From NCBI GenBank assembly GCA_964526965.1, contig CAZGML010000011.1, positions 1 to 64,000 of the forward strand: 64,000 nt of DNA. The letters run 5' to 3'. Positions within the stretch are counted from its first letter, which is position 1, and each line of letters begins with the position of its first letter. Both the position numbers and the translations under genes were made by a program. The notes under the pieces were generated by a model. That model did not search any database and was not told where the DNA came from. It saw nothing but the letters and a program-made list of their open reading frames with translations. Origin of the DNA: UBA6265 sp964526965. GTDB taxonomy: Bacteria > Chloroflexota > Chloroflexia > Thermomicrobiales > UBA6265. Shown piece after piece: positions 54,834-62,780 of the stretch.

Positions 54834-55476
54834 CGGGGGTTCATTGCAGACTGGGATCCGGGATATTGGTGAAATGGAGAAACTGGAAGCAACTTCGGCA
54901 TGAAATCAAACAGCGGGATCAGTGCATCAATATAAGGCTCAAGAGAACCAGGCCTATCCAGGAACAGAACGCATGCCAACGCCACTCATACGGCAGGGTG
55001 ACGGTGATACTCCACTTTGGGAATCACTGATTCCATTCAGATCGGATATGGTCAACGTTCTCACTTAGCACATCCGGCTAATCTACAACAAGTGTTGTTT
55101 ACCTGGAGACGTAGCGCTTTCGTAGATAGGCAAGGCCCGTTGCATTCCTCTGTTCATCTCTAGATATACTCGTATAGTACCCACTCCTGTTCAGTGGTGC
55201 CATCACCCCGGCCGGCTCGCTCCCGGCGCGGGGTGCTTTTAGTCACTTACGAAAGATACGTCATTCCACACATCCATATTTTGTAATTGTTTGTGATGAA
55301 GCATTTTCATGACGAATACGCTCACCCGGTGGAAACCTCTCTCTAATCAAAATGCGTGCGACGAAAGGGCGCTCACAAAGCTGAGTGGCGCACTTTTTGG
55401 CGTATTCGAGTATTTGGCGCACGTTTACGACGCTCGATAACGCGCCATATCCGTTAATTCTATGGGGTTTTCGAGA
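54834..55476. other. Right part of the integrated element without a supported gene
   Basis: This stretch holds a palindrome ACAACA-AG-TGTTGT (55085-55098), an operator-like TATAC-TC-GTATA (55165-55176) overlapping a possible -10 box TATAGT, and a plus-strand terminator at 55204-55239. A 34-codon minus-strand frame (55099-55203) overlaps these signals. Bases 55260-55470 show nothing I recognise. The layout suggests a regulatory region of a lost phage- or plasmid-type gene. Confidence 0.45.
55204..55239 (+). terminator. GC-rich rho-independent terminator with no upstream gene
   Basis: CACCCCG pairs with CGGGGTG (55204-55210 with 55229-55235), extended by GCCGG/CCGGC with one bulge, around a CTCGCTC loop, and is followed by CTTTT. 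The nearest candidate promoter (TATAGT at 55173-55178) would give a transcript of about 55 bases, so a small RNA is possible. Confidence 0.7.
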
Positions 55477-55502
55477 GGGTGACTCCCCCGGGATTCGAAC
55501 CC
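55477..55502. repeat. Right attachment repeat (attL-like), overlapping tRNA-Lys
   Basis: Identical over 26 bases to 52905-52930. It spans the acceptor 3' strand and T-arm of the intact tRNA-Lys gene plus three flanking bases, the usual core for tyrosine-recombinase integration at a tRNA 3' end. Confidence 0.75.
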
Positions 55503-55551
55503 GGAACCAATGGATTAAAAGTCCACTGCTCTACCTTTGAGCTAGAGAGTC
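55480..55551 (-). tRNA. tRNA-Lys (anticodon TTT)
   Basis: Read on the minus strand: a 7-bp acceptor (GACTCTC with GGGAGTC), D-arm GCTC/GAGC around AAAGGTA, anticodon stem GTGGA/TCCAT with loop CTTTTAA giving TTT, and T-arm CCGGG/CCCGG around TTCGAAT; discriminator A. The CCA end is not encoded (CCC follows). Its 3' part is the attachment core of the element downstream. Confidence 0.96.
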
Positions 55552-55637
55552 TCGCACCGGTGTGGCGCGCAGTCTATCCTACCAATTGAATGGCATATCG
55601 TGCCACCTTTACGCCGCGTTTCACAGACTGGTCACTC

Positions 55638-56435
55638 ATGATCCAACCGCTGCCGACATGGATTCTTGCCGCAGCCCTGGCCGTAATCATTGTTTCAGCA
55701 GCAGTTCGGCTGCGAGCCCTCTCCCCCAGCGGTGCAGTGGCAGCGACTCTCCTAGGGACGATCGTCGTCGGGTCCGGAGGCTGGTGGCCGGGCATCATCC
55801 TCGTCACGTTTTTTGCAACATCGAGCCTGCTCTCAAAGGGCGAAAACAACCAGGCAAGCGGAGCTCGTCGTAATTGGCTGCAAGTGCTCGCAAATGGCTG
55901 GGGTATGTTGCTGGGGTGCGTGCTCTACGCACTTACCAGTTGGGAGCCATGGCTCCTCTTCGGTATCGGGGCTGTAGCCGCCGCAACTGCCGACACGTGG
56001 AGTTCCGAACTTGGACCTTCAAGCACCTCTCCTCCCCGACTTATCACGACCGGTAAGATCGTGCCGCCAGGCACTTCTGGTGGCGTCTCCCTACGCGGCA
56101 CGTTGGCGTCCGTCGCGGGCGCGCTTGTCATCGCACTCCTGGCTGCCATCGGGTGGGCCGCAGGGTCCCTGTTCTCTGAAGCCAACTGGTTTATCGTACT
56201 TCCGGGAATCTTCCTCGGTGGAATTGCTGGCGGATTGCTCGATTCGCTGCTCGGCGCTACGGTGCAGGAGCAACGTTGGTGCAACACTTGCGAGAAGACC
56301 ACTGAAGCGAATCCGCATCATTGCGGTACACCGACTCATCACATACGAGGGATTGCCGGATTCAACAACGACGTAGTGAACGTGCTCTGCGTACTTACCG
56401 GTGCACTGTTTGGCCTTGTATCGGGTATTCTTTAA
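55638..56435 (+). CDS. DUF92 family integral membrane protein
   Basis: A 265-residue polytopic protein starting MIQPLPTWILAAALAVIIVS. The DUF92 hallmarks are present: LRALSPSGAVAATLLGTIV, AAATADTWSSELG and SGGVSLRGTLASVAGA, then GGIAGGLLDSLLGATVQEQ, followed by a Cys/His set (CNTCEK, HHCGTPTHH) and GIAGFNNDVVNVL. Related proteins include phytol and farnesol kinases that use CTP, so a prenol or phytol kinase-like activity is plausible but unproven. The start could also be ATG 55590. It lies immediately right of tRNA-Lys, outside the integrated element. Confidence 0.85.
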   Translation: MIQPLPTWILAAALAVIIVSAAVRLRALSPSGAVAATLLGTIVVGSGGWWPGIILVTFFATSSLLSKGENNQASGARRNWLQVLANGWGMLLGCVLYALTSWEPWLLFGIGAVAAATADTWSSELGPSSTSPPRLITTGKIVPPGTSGGVSLRGTLASVAGALVIALLAAIGWAAGSLFSEANWFIVLPGIFLGGIAGGLLDSLLGATVQEQRWCNTCEKTTEANPHHCGTPTHHIRGIAGFNNDVVNVLCVLTGALFGLVSGIL

Positions 56436-56574
56436 AGACCGTGCGCCGCTGTTCGCGCATACGCCCGAGAGTTCCAGGCTGTATCATCCAGTACCGCGGG
56501 CATTTGGTATTCACAGGAGCCGCGTACGGCATTAGATCTGTCGTACTCCAGCACTCACGGGGAGTTTCAGGATT

Positions 56575-58161
56575 ATGAATTTGAACCAAAAATCGTCGCT
56601 CTTTCAACGGGGGAAATCCGCCCTGCTCGCCGGAATCCTGAGCGCCAGTTTGCTCGTGGTTCCCGCCACACAGGCTCAAGACGCAACACCCCCTGCCGCA
56701 ACCCCCTCCGCATCCCCGGAAGCCACCGTTGCCGAAGAGCCCGTAGTCACGAATTTGATGACGACCCAAATCGACGAACTCCCGCCTGCTCCCTTTACTG
56801 TGCGCATGCTTCGTATCACACTCCAGCCTGGCGCCATTACTCCCATGCACTCCCACCACGGCCCAGAAATTGACATGATCGAAACCGGAGAAATCACCAT
56901 TCGCTCTATGGGTGATGCCCCGATTACCCGCGCAGACGGCACCGAGGAAATCTCCACTGGAGACGAGGTCACACTGACCGAAGGCGATCTGGTGCACTTC
57001 CCCGCAGAGGTTGGTCAACGCTTTGAAAACACCGGAGACGAGCCGGCAGAGATGCTGAGCTCGGTCATCATCCCGGTCGGCCCCGACTACGTCAACGAGC
57101 GCATCACCTGGTTCGATGGCGAACCAAACCTGGAAGGCGTGACCTACCAGAAGCTTGGAGATGGTCTGGTTCAGGATATGGAGCAGCAATCTGCGGAATG
57201 GACGATTGACTCCGTTGCGCTGCCTCCCGGTGTCGCCATGCCCGCCCTGGAAGGGGTCAGCATGATCACGCCGGTGGAAGGCAACCTCTCCTTCAGCATC
57301 GATTCCGGCCAAGTTCAAGTCACGCGAGCAGATAGCAATATGCTACAGCCAAACGCTATATTGGGCACCTCTGTTTCGCTCGATAATGCAGATGCCGCTT
57401 TCTTCCCAAACGGTGTCGAGTCCACTCCGCGTGATAATGAAGATCAGCCGCTCACCCTTCTCATGATGGACATCAACCCTGCGGAAGGTACACCGGAAGA
57501 AGCCGCCACCCTTACCTTCAATGAAGGGGATGGCACCATAGCCGGTGGAAGTTCCGAGCCGGAGCCACAGTTCGCCACCACGAACGCGGGCGATGTGAAC
57601 ATGCGCGACCAGCCAAGTGTTGAAGGTGAAGTTGTTGATCAACTCGCCGAGGGCGTCGAGCTCGAGGTGCTGGACGGCCCGGTTGAAGCTGAGGAATGGA
57701 CCTGGTACCAGGTGCGAGTCACTGCAGAGGGTGGCAGCGAAGGCTGGGTCGCCTCGGACTTCCTCAATGGCCTGGCGCCAACCGCTGAAGAAGAAACCAC
57801 CGGCGATGGCACAGCCACTGAGACCGATGAGCCTGCGGCAGAGGAAGATACCGCGGGTACGCCAGAATCCGCCTCAGCGGGCGAGTTCCCGGTGGATAGC
57901 ACCGTCGTAACTACCGAAGAAAGCGTGCGACTCCGCCCTGAACCAACAACCGATACCGAAGCGCTGGATGCTCTTCCAGTGGGGTCGGAGCTCACTGTGA
58001 TCGGCGAGCAGGTTGAAGACGGTGACTTCATCTGGATCCAGGTCGAGCGTGCCGACGGCTTGCAAGGCTGGGTGGTTACAGACTTCCTCGAGGCCGCCCC
58101 TGCGGACGCAGAAGGCACCGACGAGACCGAGGAAACCGAAGACACTGAAGACGAGGGATAA
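56575..58161 (+). CDS. Secreted protein with a cupin domain and two bacterial SH3 domains
   Basis: A 528-residue exported protein. The signal peptide spans residues about 1-35 (cleavage near TQAQD), then a Thr/Pro/Ala linker. A cupin-like domain follows (about 60-170: ITPMHSHHGPEIDMIETGEI and DLVHFPAEVGQRFENTGDEP with the metal-ligand histidines and Glu). Two SH3-type domains close it, about 325-395 (GDVNMRDQPSVEGEVVDQLA) and 440-505 (ESVRLRPEPTTDTEALDALP), each of the kind that binds peptidoglycan in many Gram-positive bacteria, and the C-terminus is acidic. A role in wall attachment is plausible; enzymatic function is unknown. A strong hairpin follows. Confidence 0.8.
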   Translation: MNLNQKSSLFQRGKSALLAGILSASLLVVPATQAQDATPPAATPSASPEATVAEEPVVTNLMTTQIDELPPAPFTVRMLRITLQPGAITPMHSHHGPEIDMIETGEITIRSMGDAPITRADGTEEISTGDEVTLTEGDLVHFPAEVGQRFENTGDEPAEMLSSVIIPVGPDYVNERITWFDGEPNLEGVTYQKLGDGLVQDMEQQSAEWTIDSVALPPGVAMPALEGVSMITPVEGNLSFSIDSGQVQVTRADSNMLQPNAILGTSVSLDNADAAFFPNGVESTPRDNEDQPLTLLMMDINPAEGTPEEAATLTFNEGDGTIAGGSSEPEPQFATTNAGDVNMRDQPSVEGEVVDQLAEGVELEVLDGPVEAEEWTWYQVRVTAEGGSEGWVASDFLNGLAPTAEEETTGDGTATETDEPAAEEDTAGTPESASAGEFPVDSTVVTTEESVRLRPEPTTDTEALDALPVGSELTVIGEQVEDGDFIWIQVERADGLQGWVVTDFLEAAPADAEGTDETEETEDTEDEG

Positions 58162-58181
58162 GCCCCCGCTTCACACGCGAG

Positions 58182-58218
58182 AAGGGCCGCACCGAATAGT
58201 TTCGGAGCGGCCCTTTCA
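58182..58218. terminator. Bidirectional terminator between cupin/SH3 gene and aroE
   Basis: AAGGGCCGC and CCGAA pair with TTCGG and GCGGCCCTT (58182-58196 with 58201-58215) with a single A opposite A, around a TAGT loop. TTT follows on the plus strand, so it also fits the convergent aroE transcript on the minus strand. Confidence 0.8.
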
Positions 58219-58239
58219 CGTTGTCTTACACAGTGGAAA

Positions 58240-59037
58240 CTAGCTGGACATGGCTGCTTGCGTCATCACATCAACCGGCGGCGTGACACCAAACCAGAGT
58301 TCGAATGCCCGCACTCCCTGGTGAATGAGCATCCCCTGGCCATCCAATGTGAGCAAGCCAAGTCGCGAGCCACTCTGCAGGAACGGCGTGTCACGGTACG
58401 TCAGATCGGCGACCAGTGACCCCTCTGGCAGTTGAGCCAATGTCGCTTCGTCCAGAACAACTTCGTCGTGCCAGCCGAGGCTGGTCGCGTTCACTACCGC
58501 ATTGGCGGACGGAAGCGTCTCTGCAAGCGCATCCCAGTCGATAGCTACCGCTTCAAGCTCTTCAGCAAGAACATCGGCCTTGCTGCGCGTCCGATTGGCG
58601 ATCAACACATCGCTAGCGCCCATTTGCTGAAGCGCCACAATCACTGCACGTGCAGCACCTCCTGCTCCGAGCACGACCACGCGGCCTGGCTCGAAATCCG
58701 GATACTTTTCACGGATGGAAGCAGCGAAGCCGTGGGCGTCGGTATTGTCTCCAACGAGTCGGTCACCATCGGGGATGATCGTGTTGACGGCACCGATTCT
58801 TCTTGCTGTTTCCGTGATTTCGTCCAGGTGAGGCATCACCGCCTGCTTGTGCGGCACGGTGACATTGGCCCCGGCGATATCCGCGTCGCGTATGCTGGCA
58901 ACGCGTTCAGCAACTTCGTCGTCCTCGGTGTGCCAGAGTTCAAAGGTATGATCCATACCCAAGGCAGCAAATGCCGCATTCTGCATCTGCGGTGATCGCG
59001 AATGATCTACCGGGTTGCCGATCAATCCAACTCGCAT
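58240..59037 (-). CDS. aroE: Shikimate dehydrogenase
   Basis: A 265-residue NADP-dependent enzyme that reduces 3-dehydroshikimate. The substrate site residues are visible: SRSP at 13-16, K64 in NVTVPHK and D100 in GDNTDAHGF; the cofactor-binding VVLGAGGAARAV (about 121-132) and the NRTRSKADVL stretch (NADP-type Arg) follow. It starts at ATG 59037, which shares one base with the stop of mltG (TAATG), so the two are translationally coupled. It takes part in chorismate synthesis; no other aro gene is in the window. Confidence 0.95.
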   Translation of the reverse strand: MRVGLIGNPVDHSRSPQMQNAAFAALGMDHTFELWHTEDDEVAERVASIRDADIAGANVTVPHKQAVMPHLDEITETARRIGAVNTIIPDGDRLVGDNTDAHGFAASIREKYPDFEPGRVVVLGAGGAARAVIVALQQMGASDVLIANRTRSKADVLAEELEAVAIDWDALAETLPSANAVVNATSLGWHDEVVLDEATLAQLPEGSLVADLTYRDTPFLQSGSRLGLLTLDGQGMLIHQGVRAFELWFGVTPPVDVMTQAAMSS

Positions 59038-60149
59038 TACTCACACCAATCCGGATGTTCTTCACACATAGCCGCCTGATGCTCCTCATACGTATACGTA
59101 AAGCGGTGTTCACCGCTACCGTCACCCTTGGTTACAAAGTAGTAGTAGCCGTCATTACTGGGCTCAGCCACGGCCTGAAGCGACGCCGCCCCGGGGTTAG
59201 AAATCGGACCGGGCGGCAATCCAACGTTTTCCGCCTGGTACGTATCGTATGGCGTTTGCCTGGATTGCTCCAGAAGCTCTGTATTCAGTTCTGGCCACCA
59301 GTTCTCTGCGGTGCCGATTCCATACTGCTGGGCTGGGTCGGCATTCAGGTTCATGTTGTCGTTCACGCGGTTGAGATAGACCTCGGCAATTGTGGGTCGC
59401 TCAATCGGCACGGCCGCCTCGCGCTCGACGATCGACGCAACCGTCACCGCCTCGTAGACCGTCAGGCCCTGGGCCTCCCAGCCCGCCCGAACCTCTTCGG
59501 TGATATTGCTCTGGAACTGCGAGAGTTGGTAATCGATCACGTTACGAACTGTCGCGTTACCGGGAACGGTATAGGTGCTTGGAAAAAGGAAACCTTCCAG
59601 GGATCCGTCTGCCGGGACGTCTTGCAGCATCGGATAGGCATCGCGCCAATACTCGATATCGTATGCGGCTTCGACGTAGTCAGAAGCGGCGCCGGGCATC
59701 CCTGCCTCCTCCAGGACCACCGCGTTCTGTTCGATGCGTTGTCCTTCAATGAACGTCACATCGAATTCAGGGCGCTCGGGTCCCTGCGCGGCGGCATCGT
59801 CCTCGCCGTCATCATCGTCTTCGGCCACCACGCTCACGGCAATGGTGTTCAGAATATCGTTGGTGCTCATACCAACCTGCAGGTTGTATGTGCCGGGGTT
59901 CAGCTCCATGCTGCCCCATTGCATCTTCTGCTCGAAGTAAAAGGGATAGGTGATGAGCTCTTCATCCTGCAGTTTGTCGGCCATGCTGGATGGATCATCG
60001 TCATCTTCAACGGTCACCACTACCGATCGGTTTGCGGGCTGCTCTTTCTCGACCCAGTAGTCAAAAAACCAGACACTACCACCAGCCATGGCAAGTGCCA
60101 GCAAAATAATGCTCACAATTTTCAGTGAACTCGCGAGGGTTCGTATCAC
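59037..60149 (-). CDS. mltG: Endolytic transglycosylase MltG (YceG)
   Basis: A 370-residue membrane-anchored lytic transglycosylase that cuts nascent peptidoglycan. One N-terminal transmembrane helix (LKIVSIILLALAMAGGSVWF) is followed by a LysM-like part (about 40-120: GTYNLQVGMSTNDILN) and the YceG domain: EGFLFPSTYTV, catalytic Glu in TVASIVEREA, and VYLNRVNDNMNLNADPAQQY, TYQAENVGLPPGPISNPG. GTG 60149 is chosen because the helix then starts near residue 5; the ATG at 60251 lacks family-like residues. The acidic insert VVAEDDDDGEDDAAAQG is unusual. Coupled with aroE. Confidence 0.9.
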   Translation of the reverse strand: MIRTLASSLKIVSIILLALAMAGGSVWFFDYWVEKEQPANRSVVVTVEDDDDPSSMADKLQDEELITYPFYFEQKMQWGSMELNPGTYNLQVGMSTNDILNTIAVSVVAEDDDDGEDDAAAQGPERPEFDVTFIEGQRIEQNAVVLEEAGMPGAASDYVEAAYDIEYWRDAYPMLQDVPADGSLEGFLFPSTYTVPGNATVRNVIDYQLSQFQSNITEEVRAGWEAQGLTVYEAVTVASIVEREAAVPIERPTIAEVYLNRVNDNMNLNADPAQQYGIGTAENWWPELNTELLEQSRQTPYDTYQAENVGLPPGPISNPGAASLQAVAEPSNDGYYYFVTKGDGSGEHRFTYTYEEHQAAMCEEHPDWCE

Positions 60150-60268
60150 AATGTGTAGACTCCACGTACTTGTGAGGGATTGCGCATCCGTCAACCGGGT
60201 ACAATGGCTGCGCGGACGATAGTCAACGGAACTCCGCTCACATCTTTTCATGCCTATTCTACGCTGAA

Positions 60269-61231
60269 ATGTCTATGCCTGACCGCACACCCCCTACAAC
60301 TGAAAACGATCGTCCCCGAATCGTTGTGCTGGTGGGGCCAACGGCGGTTGGAAAAACCGCGCTGAGCATTGATATTGCAAGGGAATTCGATGCCGAGATC
60401 GTGAACGTCGACTCTCGCCTCTTCTACCGCGGTATGGATATCGGCACTGCCAAACCAACCCTGGAAGAACGTCGTGGAGTGCCACACCATCTCATCGATT
60501 TTCTCGATCCGAACGATCCCGTCTCACTGGCGGTAGTGCAAGATTTGGCTTTTGCAGCCATCGACGACATTGCGCAGCGCGGCAAACTGCCGCTTGTTGT
60601 TGGCGGCACGCCACAATACGTCAACGCGATCGTGGAGAATTGGAAGATTCCGCGCGTCGAGCCGGATCCAAAACTGCGGACACGCCTGGAAAACGAAGAG
60701 CGCGATTCTCCTGGCACGCTGATCGCTCGCCTTCGCGAGGTTGACCCCGAGGGTGCGCAAAAGCATGAGGGGAACACTCGGAGAATCATTCGTGCGCTCG
60801 AGGTTTACGAAGCCACAGGCACGCCAATCACAGAACTGCAGGGCAAGGGCGAGCCTCGTTACCGGGCGCTGGAACTGGAACTGTGGCGCCCGCGAGAGGA
60901 GTTGTACAAGCGTATCGATCAACGCTCGCGAGACCAGATCGAATCCGGGCTGATCGAAGAGGTGCAATCGCTCCTGGATGCCGGCGCGGATCCGTCATCC
61001 CCGTCATTTTCCGCTATCGGTTATCGGCAGGTTCTCCCCTACCTTGCCAACAATGCGACAATTGAACAGGTGACCGAGCGGTTACAACTCGATTGTCACC
61101 GCCTGGTGCGGCACCAGGAAACGTGGTGGCGCAAGAACCCACGCCTGGTTCGTATCGATATGCGAGATGCCGATGCCGCACACCAGGTCAACCGGCACAT
61201 CACGAACTTTCTGGCTACAGACGTCTGGTAG
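60269..61231 (+). CDS. miaA: tRNA dimethylallyltransferase MiaA
   Basis: A 320-residue enzyme that prenylates A37 of tRNAs reading UNN codons. The P-loop VGPTAVGKTAL (22-32) is clear, then VDSRLFYRGMDIGTAKP (family usually DS-Q-VYRGMDIGTAKP), HHLIDFLDPND and VVGGTPQYVNAIVE. The C-terminal helix bundle includes AIGYRQVLPYL. The start ATG 60269 or 60275 has no clear Shine-Dalgarno; it is divergent from mltG across about 120 bp. Confidence 0.95.
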   Translation: MSMPDRTPPTTENDRPRIVVLVGPTAVGKTALSIDIAREFDAEIVNVDSRLFYRGMDIGTAKPTLEERRGVPHHLIDFLDPNDPVSLAVVQDLAFAAIDDIAQRGKLPLVVGGTPQYVNAIVENWKIPRVEPDPKLRTRLENEERDSPGTLIARLREVDPEGAQKHEGNTRRIIRALEVYEATGTPITELQGKGEPRYRALELELWRPREELYKRIDQRSRDQIESGLIEEVQSLLDAGADPSSPSFSAIGYRQVLPYLANNATIEQVTERLQLDCHRLVRHQETWWRKNPRLVRIDMRDADAAHQVNRHITNFLATDVW

Positions 61232-61344
61232 CAATTGGGAAGTGTTGTGTCATACTGGAAGAATCAGGCCGAGTAATCGGTCATAACACGTGTTGCCCTT
61301 ATCCCGTTGGTGTCCGGATACTGACACCGCCTGGAGGTCTTTTT

Positions 61345-62238
61345 ATGCCGCAAGCAGTGCAACCAGAGGCGAACGCTACATTCGAGGGATACGCGCACCC
61401 GGAAGTGCTGGTATCCACCGAATGGCTCGCCGAGCACCTGGATGACCCGAACATCGTCATCCTCGAATCAGACGAAGACCTGTTGCTCTATGAACTTGGG
61501 CACATTCCGGGAGCCCTCAAGCTCGACTGGGAAACCCAGATGCAGCAGCCTGTAATCCGCGACTTCGTCGACAAGGAAGGGTTCGAACAACTCGCCAGCG
61601 AGCGCGGAATCACCAACGACACAACCGTCATTTTCTACGGGGATCGCAGCAACTGGTACGCCACGTACGGCTTCTGGCTTTTTAAGTACTACGGCCATGA
61701 AGACGTGCGCGTGCTGAACGGTGGCCGCGAACTTTGGGAGGCCGAAGGTCGCCCGATGACTCGCGAAGTGCCCGAAGTTACTCCAACCGAATACACCGCG
61801 AAGGAGCCGGACCCCAGCATCCGCGCGTTCCGCGACGATGTCATGGAGTTCCTCAAAACAGACAACCCAAAGCTGGTGGATGTACGCTCCAACCCGGAGT
61901 ACACCGGTGAGCTGCTCCACGCCATCGGCTATCCGCAGGAAGGCGCCATGCGCGCGGGCCACATTAAGGGCGCAGTCAATGTGCCTTGGGGTACCGCTGC
62001 CAATGAAGATGGCACCTTTAAGGCGATCGATGAACTCCGCGAGCTATATGAAGAAAAGGGCATCACTCCCGATGGCCCGGTGATTGCGTACTGCCGAATC
62101 GGAGAGCGCAGTAGCCACACGTGGTTCGTTCTCAAATACCTCATGGGCTACGACGACGTGCGCAATTACGACGGCTCCTGGACCGAATGGGGCAGCCTGG
62201 TTGGCGCTCCAAACGCGACCGGTAACGAGCCCGGCTAG
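61345..62238 (+). CDS. Sulfurtransferase with two rhodanese domains
   Basis: A 297-residue thiosulfate/mercaptopyruvate-type sulfurtransferase. The first rhodanese domain (about 20-150) lacks the active-site cysteine (FYGDRSNWYATYG at the loop position). The second (about 165-285) carries it in PVIAYCRIGERSSHTWF, with DVRSNPEY ahead. GGAGG is six bases before the ATG. The stop TAG is directly followed, 12 bases later, by the SufU scaffold gene in the same frame, so sulfur transfer to Fe-S assembly is a likely context. Physiological donor unknown. Confidence 0.9.
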   Translation: MPQAVQPEANATFEGYAHPEVLVSTEWLAEHLDDPNIVILESDEDLLLYELGHIPGALKLDWETQMQQPVIRDFVDKEGFEQLASERGITNDTTVIFYGDRSNWYATYGFWLFKYYGHEDVRVLNGGRELWEAEGRPMTREVPEVTPTEYTAKEPDPSIRAFRDDVMEFLKTDNPKLVDVRSNPEYTGELLHAIGYPQEGAMRAGHIKGAVNVPWGTAANEDGTFKAIDELRELYEEKGITPDGPVIAYCRIGERSSHTWFVLKYLMGYDDVRNYDGSWTEWGSLVGAPNATGNEPG

Positions 62239-62250
62239 AAAGGCAAAACC

Positions 62251-62670
62251 CTGGATCGTCAGGAATACATAGAACACATTCTGGATCACTTCGAGCATCC
62301 CCGAAACAAGCACCGAATGGAAGATTCAACTATCCAGCTCGGTGGCGGTAACCCCGGCTGTGGTGACCTGATTACCATGTACCTCGATATCGAAGATGAC
62401 AAAATCAAGGGTGTCAGCTTCGAGGGTGAAGGGTGCACGATCTCGCAGGCCGGCGGGTCGATCATCGCCGAGATGATCGAAGGAATGTCGCTGGAGGAAG
62501 TCCAGCAGCTTGGTACGCACACCATGATCGACGAAATGGGCGAGGAAACGGTGAAGAGCCGCGTTCGGTGCGCGACGCTCGCCATGGGTACGGCCCAGGC
62601 TGCCGTAAAGGCTTACCTTGATGAGCAGCGAACCGGCACGAAGTCTGAACCAGCCGAGTTCACCAACTAA
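62251..62670 (+). CDS. sufU: SufU/IscU-type Fe-S cluster assembly scaffold protein
   Basis: A 139-residue SufU-like protein. The conserved start DRQEYIEHILDHFEHPRNKH precedes the first ATG (62317), so that ATG cannot be the start. The only start-type codon ahead of it is CTG 62251, which has AAAGG seven bases upstream; the four codons before it run back to the sulfurtransferase TAG. Metal ligands are visible: Cys and Asp in NPGCGDLIT, Cys in GEGCTISQAGG and Cys in RVRCATLAM. It would accept sulfur for cluster assembly with a SufS partner not present here. A CTG start or read-through from the rhodanese frame are the two options. Confidence 0.85.
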   Translation: MDRQEYIEHILDHFEHPRNKHRMEDSTIQLGGGNPGCGDLITMYLDIEDDKIKGVSFEGEGCTISQAGGSIIAEMIEGMSLEEVQQLGTHTMIDEMGEETVKSRVRCATLAMGTAQAAVKAYLDEQRTGTKSEPAEFTN

Positions 62671-62686
62671 ACGTCATCCCGGTTCA

Positions 62687-62713
62687 CGCGCCACGGTAAG
62701 CCGTGGCGCGTTT
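62687..62713 (+). terminator. Hairpin terminator after sufU
   Basis: CGCGCCACGG pairs perfectly with CCGTGGCGCG (62687-62696 with 62701-62710) around TAAG, followed by TTT. It lies 16 bp after the sufU stop and closes the sulfurtransferase-sufU unit. Confidence 0.85.
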
Positions 62714-62780
62714 GCTGTGCATAATCTGTTATCATATCGAACAGAGAATCAGAACATTTGTCCGATAGCAGGAAGCACGA

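Larger units (their letters stand above)
52905..55502. mobile_element. Small decayed integrative element at tRNA-Lys
   Basis: The same 26 bases stand at 52905-52930 and 55477-55502. The right copy is the 3' part of the intact tRNA-Lys plus three bases beyond it; the left copy is only that fragment. A tyrosine-recombinase insertion into the tRNA 3' end leaves exactly this pattern, with the element on the 3' side of the tRNA. The 2.6-kb interior holds a methyltransferase, an excisionase-like pseudogene and small unknown genes but no integrase. It is therefore non-autonomous, or the remnant of a larger element. Confidence 0.7.

Noticed and set aside
54719..55030. Overlapping plus (103 codons) and minus (76 codons, 54755-54985) frames in the element
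   Set aside because: Neither has a ribosome site or family-like sequence; a short minus frame in a different phase looks more protein-like and is listed with low confidence.
55099..55203. 34-codon minus-strand frame in the element
   Set aside because: Overlaps a terminator and operator-like palindromes and is too short to support without a ribosome site.
56395..57318. 307-codon minus-strand frame opposite the cupin/SH3 gene
   Set aside because: Antisense to a gene with signal peptide, cupin and SH3 motifs; composition of the frame is not protein-like.
58971..60128. 385-codon plus-strand frame opposite mltG
   Set aside because: Antisense to a recognised lytic transglycosylase and coupled aroE.
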